A DNA stretch of 64,000 nucleotides, taken from positions 1,364,001 through 1,428,000 of the forward strand of contig NZ_JBODJB010000001.1 in assembly GCF_050611725.1 (NCBI RefSeq), written 5' to 3'. Made by a program: the position numbers and the translations under genes. The notes under the pieces are model-generated. The model had not been told where the DNA came from and did no database searches. It saw only the letters and a list, made by a program, of their open reading frames with translations. This document shows positions 57,648-64,000 of this stretch, piece by piece. This DNA is from Ferruginibacter sp050611725. GTDB taxonomy: Bacteria > Bacteroidota > Bacteroidia > Chitinophagales > Chitinophagaceae. How positions within the stretch are numbered: the stretch's first letter is position 1; every line of letters begins with the position of its first letter.

Positions 57648-59552
57648 ATGAGGAAATTTCTGTTCTTCTTTTTTGCGTTGATCTTTCTGCAGGAGACGAT
57701 CTCTTTTGCACAAACCAGGTATATTATACGACTTAAAGACAAAGCAAATAATCCTTACTCGTTAAATGCCCCCGACCAGTTTCTTTCTCAACGTTCTCTA
57801 GATCGAAGAATTTTGTATGATCTTACTGTTGATTCTTCAGATATGCCGGTTACACCGGCTTATATTGATAGTATTCGTTTGTCCGGAAACGTTAGTATTC
57901 TTAATGTAAGTAAATGGCTTAATCTCGTAAGTATAAAAACCTCTGATGCCGCAGCGCTCAGTAAGATCAATGCTTTTCCTTTTGTTCTCTCCGTCACTGC
58001 TTTTGCCTCTAGGCCTAAATTACGACCGGCCAAGCCTTTCTACTCCGATAACAAAGCTTCACTAGCAAGACCATCCGGTGTAAATGGTTATTATAGTTAC
58101 GGGCAATCGTTTAATCAGATCCGTTTGAACAACGGAGATTTTTTACATAACCATGGCTTTAGAGGAGCGAATATGCAAATAGCTGTTCTGGATGCAGGGT
58201 TTTCAAATTATCAAACACTCATTACTTTTGATAGTGTTCGAAATAATAATCAAATCTTAAACACCTGGGATTTTATAGATCATGAAATAGATGTTAATGA
58301 CGATTATCAGCATGGAGCGGAATGCTTTAGTACAATTGCCGCAAATTTACCCGGATCGTTTGTCGGTACGGCACCCAAAGCTTCTTTTTATTTATATAGA
58401 ACCGAAGATGCATACACGGAAAATATTTTGGAAGAACTGAACTGGGCAGCCGGTGCAGAAAGAGCTGATAGTGCAGGAACAAATGTTATATCTTCTTCAT
58501 TAGGCTATAATACGTTCGATGGCAATATTGCCAATCATACCTATAGCGATATGACAGGCGATAAAACAATTTGTGCTAATGCAAGTGACCTGGCTGCAAA
58601 AAAAGGAATACTTGTTGTAAATGCAATTGGAAATACAGGAAATGACCCATGGCATTATCTGGTTACTCCTGCAGATGCAGATAGTTGTCTTGCAATTGGC
58701 GCTATCAAAATTGATGGTACAGTAAGCAACTTTAGTGCCTTTGGTCCGAGTTATGATGGTCAGATCAAACCTGACCTGGTTACTTTGGGAGAAGGTACAA
58801 CTATTGTCAATACTGTAACCGGGCAGCCAACTTCAGGTAATGGAACATCTTTTGCAACACCGATCATTTCAGGTATTGCAACTTGTTTGTGGGAAGCTTT
58901 TCCTGAAGTGAATAACATGACGATCATTGATGCGTTAAGAAAATCGGCTGATGAATATACAACACCTGATAACAGATCGGGCTATGGAATACCAGATGCG
59001 AAAAAAGCATTTGTGGATCTGATCAAGCAACTACATACACAACAGTTTACTATTAGCAAGTGTGCGGTTAATTTAAAATGGACTGCAAAATGTGCCGCTG
59101 ATATGAATTTCGTTGTCGAAAGAAAATTACCGACTGATGTCGACTTTGCTGTAGTGGCAACTAAAACTAATGAAGGAGCTTTTGCTGTAAAGAATTTTGT
59201 TTTCAATGATGATCTGTCTAATGTAACATATCCTGCCGTTGTTTCATACAGAATAAAAATGAACATTGCTTCGGATACTAGTTTTTACCTCGATTCGGTT
59301 AGTTTGAATTATCAAATGCCATGTTACCCATATGTTTTTGAAGGAAATGGAAACTGGGATCTGGCCAGTAATTGGAGTAATAATACTATTCCCCCTGCAA
59401 TATTACCGGCAGGCAGCAAAATTATCATTAACCCTTTGCCCAATGGTAAATGTATTCTGAATCAAAGTCAGCATATAGCAGCGGGAGCAATATTGCTTGT
59501 TTTGTCGGAAAAGCAATTGCTGGTAGAAGGGGCATTGGAGATAGAAGAATAA
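57648..59552 (+). CDS. Secreted S8 family serine peptidase with C-terminal module
   Basis: A 634-residue subtilase. Signal peptide MRKFLFFFFALIFLQETISF followed by AQ. A prodomain (RYIIRLKDKANNPYSL to about residue 125) precedes the catalytic domain. Triad: Asp182 in IAVLDAGF, His222 in YQHGAECFSTIAA, Ser401 in SGNGTSFATPIISG. Residues after 455 hold a fibronectin-like part. The last 75 (FEGNGNWDLASNWSNNTIPP, CILNQSQHIAAGA) match the end of the GH88 protein at 49.4 kb. It is probably secreted and attached to the surface. It is unrelated in layout to the lipoprotein subtilase at 9.6 kb. Confidence 0.9.
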   Translation: MRKFLFFFFALIFLQETISFAQTRYIIRLKDKANNPYSLNAPDQFLSQRSLDRRILYDLTVDSSDMPVTPAYIDSIRLSGNVSILNVSKWLNLVSIKTSDAAALSKINAFPFVLSVTAFASRPKLRPAKPFYSDNKASLARPSGVNGYYSYGQSFNQIRLNNGDFLHNHGFRGANMQIAVLDAGFSNYQTLITFDSVRNNNQILNTWDFIDHEIDVNDDYQHGAECFSTIAANLPGSFVGTAPKASFYLYRTEDAYTENILEELNWAAGAERADSAGTNVISSSLGYNTFDGNIANHTYSDMTGDKTICANASDLAAKKGILVVNAIGNTGNDPWHYLVTPADADSCLAIGAIKIDGTVSNFSAFGPSYDGQIKPDLVTLGEGTTIVNTVTGQPTSGNGTSFATPIISGIATCLWEAFPEVNNMTIIDALRKSADEYTTPDNRSGYGIPDAKKAFVDLIKQLHTQQFTISKCAVNLKWTAKCAADMNFVVERKLPTDVDFAVVATKTNEGAFAVKNFVFNDDLSNVTYPAVVSYRIKMNIASDTSFYLDSVSLNYQMPCYPYVFEGNGNWDLASNWSNNTIPPAILPAGSKIIINPLPNGKCILNQSQHIAAGAILLVLSEKQLLVEGALEIEE

Positions 59553-60728
59553 TTACTTTTTACGAAACACTGCAATAAACATTGAATCTGCTTTTTTATC
59601 GTATCCTTTAAGTAGCTCCATTCTTAATAATTCAAGATCGAATTTACTCAATATGAAACGCACCACCTCTTCATTCTCTTCTTTGAAAACAGAGCAGGTA
59701 ATATAAACAAATGTTCCGCCTGGTTTCAGGTAAGGTATTACGTTAGTCGTAATTTTTTTTTGCCGATCGCTGAAATCTTTGATCGAATCCTCCTTGAAAA
59801 AAGCCAATTGTTCAGGTGTTCTTGCCCATGTACCGCTTCCCGTGCAGGGTACATCACATACAATGATGGAAGATGGCTCGACAGGATGCTCAAACCCGGT
59901 CTTCTCAATATCAGCAATAAAATATTTATAAGATTTTAGTCCTGCTTTATTAAATCGTTGATGAAGGTTAAGGATGATAGACGGACGTATATCCGAAACC
60001 GTAAGATCTATGCGTTGGTTGAAGATGTCAAATAGTAGTATTGATTTTCCTCCGCTTGCAGCACAGCAATCCCAGATCGTTGTCAAGGGTGTTTCATAAG
60101 TAGCATTTTGAGGTTTAAAAAAATCAAATACTTTTTGAGAGTTGTAATCCTGAATGATAACTTCCTTATCTATTGTGAAATATTCTTCAACATTGGTAGA
60201 ATTGGTCAACACAACACAATCATCATCTTTGATTGTATATTCTAATTTACTTTTTTCAAGCTTCTTTAAAAATCCGAGCCTTGTTTTAGGGCGTATCCGC
60301 AAGAAAAGATCGGGTTGTACTAAAAATGAAATGCTGAATTTTTCCGCATCAATTGTTTCACTTAATCTGCCGGCAAACGGAAAAAGGTCTGATAAAATAA
60401 ATTTGCTTCCGAGTAACTGAAACTTAATTTGTAACGATTGATTTATCTGTTGATTCCATTCGGGCATCAACGCCTCAAGCAGGTCTGAGGACTCATTTTC
60501 ACAAAGAAAAAAAGCCATCAGTATTTTTTCTTGCGGAGGAACACCGTTAGCTGCAGATCCGATCCTGAAATAGTTGTAGCATAAAGCGCTTATCTGCTTT
60601 CGATCTTTTGAACCAAACTTTTTATTTGCAGAAAAAAAAGATCGCATAAAAATGGCCAATGGTACATCTCCCTTATAATTTTTTATAAGTTGTTCGGCGG
60701 TATTCATGTATGAATGGAAGCGGCTCAT
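59553..60728 (-). CDS. RsmB/NOP2-type RNA m5C methyltransferase
   Basis: A 391-residue SAM-dependent methyltransferase. N-terminal NusB-like helical domain, then WDCCAASGGKSILLFDI (SAM motif I), LTVSDIRPSIILNL, VCDVPCTGSGTWARTPEQLA (motif IV, first catalytic Cys) and GGTFVYITCSVFKEENEEVV (motif VI, second Cys). It modifies cytosine in rRNA or tRNA. The frame reaches 60767, but ATG 60728 (MSRFHSYMNTAEQLI) lies five bases after a -7 element and is preferred. It ends at the base after the subtilase stop. Confidence 0.9.
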   Translation of the reverse strand: MSRFHSYMNTAEQLIKNYKGDVPLAIFMRSFFSANKKFGSKDRKQISALCYNYFRIGSAANGVPPQEKILMAFFLCENESSDLLEALMPEWNQQINQSLQIKFQLLGSKFILSDLFPFAGRLSETIDAEKFSISFLVQPDLFLRIRPKTRLGFLKKLEKSKLEYTIKDDDCVVLTNSTNVEEYFTIDKEVIIQDYNSQKVFDFFKPQNATYETPLTTIWDCCAASGGKSILLFDIFNQRIDLTVSDIRPSIILNLHQRFNKAGLKSYKYFIADIEKTGFEHPVEPSSIIVCDVPCTGSGTWARTPEQLAFFKEDSIKDFSDRQKKITTNVIPYLKPGGTFVYITCSVFKEENEEVVRFILSKFDLELLRMELLKGYDKKADSMFIAVFRKK

Positions 60729-60733
60729 TGGTA

Positions 60734-60741
60734 CAAATATA
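60734..60741 (-). promoter_or_regulatory. -7 element five bases before the RsmB-like start codon
   Basis: On the minus strand TATATTTG is followed by TACCA and then ATG. The geometry is the same as for dut and suggests a leaderless or near-leaderless mRNA. Confidence 0.5.
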
Positions 60742-60748
60742 AATTCAA

Positions 60749-60772
60749 AGGGATTGATTCTCATCAATCCCT
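60749..60772. terminator. Hairpin after the E2 gene
   Basis: AGGGATTGAT (60749-60758) pairs with ATCAATCCCT (60763-60772) around TCTC. On the minus strand only TTTGAATTT follows, so termination may be partial. The stem is nearly identical to the one after porV. Confidence 0.6.
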
Positions 60773-60807
60773 GTAAATTCGAACACGAAATATTTTGACA
60801 ATATTTA

Positions 60808-62016
60808 TTATAACTCTAATAAACTTTTAACCGGATCTTTTCCAAATAACAACAATGCAGGATTTTCAAGTAACTCTTTTACTCTTACTAAGAAACTTAC
60901 AGACTCTCTACCATCAATAATCCTGTGATCATAGCTCAAAGCAATGTACATCATTGGTTTTATTACAACTTGCCCATTGATGGCCATTGGTCTTTCCTGT
61001 ATTTTATGCATTCCAAGAATAGCCGATTGAGGAATATTGATGATGGGTGTACTCATTAAAGAACCAAATACACCACCATTTGTAATAGTGAAAGTGCCGC
61101 CGCTCATTTCTTCCAGCGTTAACTTGTTATCTCTTGCTTTGGTAGCAAGTATCACTACTGTTTTTTCGATCTCAGCCATGCTTAAGCTTTCAGCATTTCT
61201 AATCACAGGCACTACCAGTCCTTTAGGAGCACTAACGGCAATAGATATATCACAGTAATCATGATAAACAACATTTTCTCCATCGATCATTGCATTTACT
61301 GCAGGCCATTCTTGCAACGCAAAACAACAGGCCTTAGTAAAGAAGCTCATGAATCCAAGATTAACGCCATGTGTCTCTTTGAATTTGTCTTTATTTTTTG
61401 CTCTGATCTCCATGATCGCACTCATATCTACTTCATTAAAAGTAGTGAGCATAGCAGTAGTATTTTTAGCTTCAACTAAACGGCGACTTACGGTTTTACG
61501 CAGGTTGCTCATTTTTTCAGGTTTGCTGGCTCTGCTAAACATGTCTGCACCCGGTTTTCTACCCGGATTATTGATCGCTTCTAATACGTCTTGTTTAATG
61601 ATCTTTCCGCCGGCACCGGAAGGTGTAATTGTTTTTGTATCTACTTTTTTATTTGATATGATCGCCGCTGCTAAAGGAGTGGCTTTTACGTCTGTTGCTG
61701 CAGGAGCTTTAGACGGAGCAGGTGTTTCAGCGGCTTTTTGTTCAGGTGGTGCGGCAACAGGAGCACCTTCGGGTCTTTTTGCGTCGGTATCAATGCTGCA
61801 AGCAATATCGCCAATTTGAAGTGTATCGCCTTCCTGAGCAATTGTCTTCAATATTCCGGCCTGTTCGGCATTGATTTCAAAAGTAGCTTTTTCGCTTTCC
61901 AGTTCAGCAATCACTTCATCTCTTTCTACCCAGTCGCCATCTTTTTTTATCCATTTAACAAGTGATACTTCTGAGATACTTTCACCAACTGTAGGAATTT
62001 TGATTTCTATTGCCAT
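60808..62016 (-). CDS. odhB: 2-oxoacid dehydrogenase E2 (probable dihydrolipoyl succinyltransferase)
   Basis: A 402-residue E2. Lipoyl domain with Lys43 in ELESEKATFEI, an Ala/Pro linker, a peripheral-subunit-binding domain (PLAAAIISNKKVDTKTITPS, GAGGKIIKQDVLEAI) and the acyltransferase core ending DHRIIDGRESVSFL with His364 and Asp368. FNEVDMSAIMEIRAKNKDKF and TFTITNGGVFGSLMSTPIIN favour the succinyl (2-oxoglutarate) type. The E1 partner (sucA/odhA type) is not seen next to it. It is less likely to serve the fused E1 at 45.7 kb. Confidence 0.9.
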   Translation of the reverse strand: MAIEIKIPTVGESISEVSLVKWIKKDGDWVERDEVIAELESEKATFEINAEQAGILKTIAQEGDTLQIGDIACSIDTDAKRPEGAPVAAPPEQKAAETPAPSKAPAATDVKATPLAAAIISNKKVDTKTITPSGAGGKIIKQDVLEAINNPGRKPGADMFSRASKPEKMSNLRKTVSRRLVEAKNTTAMLTTFNEVDMSAIMEIRAKNKDKFKETHGVNLGFMSFFTKACCFALQEWPAVNAMIDGENVVYHDYCDISIAVSAPKGLVVPVIRNAESLSMAEIEKTVVILATKARDNKLTLEEMSGGTFTITNGGVFGSLMSTPIINIPQSAILGMHKIQERPMAINGQVVIKPMMYIALSYDHRIIDGRESVSFLVRVKELLENPALLLFGKDPVKSLLEL

Positions 62017-62314
62017 TTTTGTACAGAATTGAGTTGCAAAGGTCGGTTAATTTGGGCAAGATTTTTGTAAAAAAGTAAAGAAAAATTCACTTTTAAGATA
62101 TTACAAAAAAAAATCTGTTATCAGGTAAGATTTTAAAGAATTAAATTCCTACCTTTATCGTGTTGTAAGTACACATTTAGATTGCTATACAAAAACGGCC
62201 ATTTATTCAATAAATTATCTTTTTTATCAAGATTTATTTTTCTTTTGAAAAAAAAGAGTATTTTTATTCGGTAAATTGACATAATTACAGATTTGACATT
62301 TTAAAAACAACTAC
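62017..62314. other. AT-rich divergent gap between E2 and the following exported protein
   Basis: About 300 bases with long A and T runs. TACCTTTA near 62151 resembles a -7 element for the plus-strand gene. No gene or stable hairpin was seen. Confidence 0.4.
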
Positions 62315-63958
62315 ATGATACGGAGAAATTTACATTTCGTTTTGATGGTTTCAGCTATGTTTGTTTGCAGTTTTGCATCAGCACAGTTGTATATCGACAA
62401 TGCTCAGTTTTTTATCCAGAGCGGAGCCACAGTTACGGTACAAGGTGATGTTACTAGTAACGCAGATATTCAGGGTACGGGTAAACTGCAATTGAAAGGT
62501 TCGGGTAACCAAAATATCAGTATGTCAGGAAAGACAATTCCTTTCTTGGAAATTGATAATGTGGCGAACGCTACTTTAACTTCTTCCGCTAAAGTAAGTG
62601 ACAGTATTTTGTTCACAAACGGTAATATCATCTTAGGCGCAAACAACCTTGCTCTTGGTACTACTACCGGAAAAATTGTTAATGCGGCATCAACAAGATT
62701 TGTTGTTACAAACGGAGCCGGTAAATTAGTGAAAGCTGCTTTGGGCGCTTCTGCATTTACTTACCCTGTAGGTAACTCAACTTCAACTTATAATCCTGTA
62801 AGCATTTCAAATAGTGGTACTGCAGACAGTATTGCTGTTAGATGTTTAGCAAATGCATTGTCTCAAGGTACAACCGGTACTGCTTTTACCAAAGAAGTTG
62901 TAGACGCAAGCTGGGATATCTCTGAATCAGTAGCAGGCGGAAGTAGCTTATCGGTTACTGCTAACTGGGCTACTTCAGATCAATTAGATAACTTTAATAT
63001 AGCTAAGCCAACAGGGCTTTCATATTATGTAACTTCTCCGGCAGCTAGTGTTGGTTGGGATCTTTTAAACAGTGCTGCTGCAGTTGCTTCTGCAGGTACA
63101 CCTAATTATAGTGTAACTCGTACTGGCATCACCACTTTAGGAACTTTTGCAGTAGGTCAAAGACCAGTGTTGAGTCCATTATTAATTGCACCGAAAGTAT
63201 TTTTACAAGGTGCTTATAATACAGGTACAAATCTGATGAATACAGGTTTAGCTACTTTAGTTCAAATACCACTTAACGAACCTTATACAGGAATGACCGG
63301 ATTTACACATAGCGGTAGTGGCGGTGGAGAAAAAGTAAGTGCTACAAGCGTATTCACTACTAATAGTATAGTTGACTGGGTATTTGTACAATTACACAAT
63401 GGTGCAGGTACAGTTGTTTCTACTCGTGCAGGCTTATTGAAAAACGATGGTACAATCGTTGAAACTGATGGTGTTACTCCTTTAAGTATGGCGGGTAACG
63501 CACCTGGCTCTTATTTCTTCTCAGTAAGACACCGTAATCACTTAGGCGTTCGTTCTGCGGTAGCACAAGATCTATCTGCTGCAAAAGTGACTACATTCTC
63601 ATACAATTTTGCTTCGGGTTTAGCTCAGGCATTGGCACCCGCAGCAAATGCAGCGATGACCAATAAATATGGTTCAGGTATTACTACACCGAACTATATG
63701 CTTTGGGCAGGTAACCCAAGTTTGAATAATAGAGTAGCTTATAGTGGTGGTGGTAACGATGAAAACGTGCTTTTAAATAACGCACCACTTTCAGGTAATA
63801 AATCAGCGGCGGGTTCTGCTGTTGGATATTGGTTAGGCGATTTGAACTTGAGTGGTAAGGTAACTTATTCAGGAGGTGCAAATGACGAAAACTTATTATT
63901 GAACATATCACTTTTAGGAAACAAAACAGCAACTGGTATTTTACAAGCTGCATTCTAA
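62315..63958 (+). CDS. Exported beta-rich protein with a duplicated C-terminal motif
   Basis: A 547-residue protein. Signal peptide MIRRNLHFVLMVSAMFVCSF followed by ASAQ. Residues 22-280 look like a beta-solenoid followed by an immunoglobulin-like part (GSGNQNISMSGKTIPFLEID, TYPVGNSTSTYNPVSISN). Near the end two copies of a motif occur, 42 residues apart: VAYSGGGNDENVLLNN (from about 474) and VTYSGGANDENLLLNI (from about 516), each followed by GNK. The second is preceded by GDLNLSGK, recalling dockerin-like calcium loops. It is probably a surface protein. Function unknown. Confidence 0.7.
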   Translation: MIRRNLHFVLMVSAMFVCSFASAQLYIDNAQFFIQSGATVTVQGDVTSNADIQGTGKLQLKGSGNQNISMSGKTIPFLEIDNVANATLTSSAKVSDSILFTNGNIILGANNLALGTTTGKIVNAASTRFVVTNGAGKLVKAALGASAFTYPVGNSTSTYNPVSISNSGTADSIAVRCLANALSQGTTGTAFTKEVVDASWDISESVAGGSSLSVTANWATSDQLDNFNIAKPTGLSYYVTSPAASVGWDLLNSAAAVASAGTPNYSVTRTGITTLGTFAVGQRPVLSPLLIAPKVFLQGAYNTGTNLMNTGLATLVQIPLNEPYTGMTGFTHSGSGGGEKVSATSVFTTNSIVDWVFVQLHNGAGTVVSTRAGLLKNDGTIVETDGVTPLSMAGNAPGSYFFSVRHRNHLGVRSAVAQDLSAAKVTTFSYNFASGLAQALAPAANAAMTNKYGSGITTPNYMLWAGNPSLNNRVAYSGGGNDENVLLNNAPLSGNKSAAGSAVGYWLGDLNLSGKVTYSGGANDENLLLNISLLGNKTATGILQAAF

Positions 63959-63984
63959 TTTTTTAATTTTTTAAACTACACATA

Positions 63985-64000
63985 ATGAAAAAAATTCTAA
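63985..64000 (+). CDS. Start of a further gene, cut by the window end
   Basis: ATGAAAAAAATTCT opens a frame reading MKKIL, the usual beginning of a signal peptide, 26 bases after the previous stop. It is too short to name. Confidence 0.4.

Noticed and set aside
61349..61819. Frame of 156 codons opposite the E2 gene
   Set aside because: Mirror of the Ala/Pro linker and binding domain of E2; no motif, no upstream signals.

Overview
The window looks like chromosomal DNA from an AT-rich member of the Bacteroidota, most likely family Chitinophagaceae. The signs are type IX secretion genes (a PorV and a GldJ homologue, and a cargo protein with a type A sorting domain), bacillithiol synthesis (BshA), a fused E1 alpha/beta 2-oxoacid dehydrogenase, DUF1573 and DUF4292 proteins, Bacteroidota-type promoters (TAnnTTTG) and few Shine-Dalgarno sequences. 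The species is not identified. I saw no rRNA, tRNA, CRISPR array, prophage or complete insertion sequence.

Layout. 1-4.7 kb: the 3' end of an alpha-2-macroglobulin-like gene, a LiaF-like membrane protein, a DUF4288 protein and a LytS/LytTR two-component pair. 4.8-7.1 kb: a glycosyltransferase and an isolated DUF4365 gene. 7.5-9.4 kb: rpsF-rpsR-rplI and a glycine-rich RRM protein. 9.6-11 kb: a subtilase lipoprotein. 11-24 kb: a locus for reductive pyrimidine breakdown. An Lrp/AsnC regulator diverges from mmsA, an aminotransferase, an NCS1 transporter, dihydropyrimidinase, beta-ureidopropionase, preT, preA and an M20 amidase. Together these could carry uracil or thymine to acetyl-CoA or propionyl-CoA. 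A GxxExxY gene and a TMEM175 channel gene interrupt the row, and most of its gaps hold short dispersed repeats.

24-34.5 kb: a proline-rich exported protein, murF, gldJ, porV, ispF, dut, a DUF4292 lipoprotein, an EnvC-like protein and bshA. 34.5-43.9 kb: mostly housekeeping genes (an RsmI-like methylase, an EI24 protein, queA, a double ABC ATPase, yebC) with a T9SS cargo protein, DoxX and MmcQ. 43.9-49.2 kb: a surface protein, PhzF, the fused E1 enzyme and two DUF1573 proteins. 49.4-59.6 kb: a GH88/105 hydrolase, three tandem proteins ending in an S74 chaperone domain, mnmA, a lipoprotein and a second subtilase. 59.6-64 kb: an rRNA m5C methyltransferase, a 2-oxoacid dehydrogenase E2 and an exported protein with a C-terminal duplication.

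The points most worth a second look are: five families of short repeats concentrated in the pyrimidine locus, with one member read in frame inside an ABC transporter; a GxxExxY gene whose only ATG is followed directly by a stop codon; a C-terminal module of about 75 residues shared by two unrelated secreted enzymes; and the tandem set of S74 proteins.
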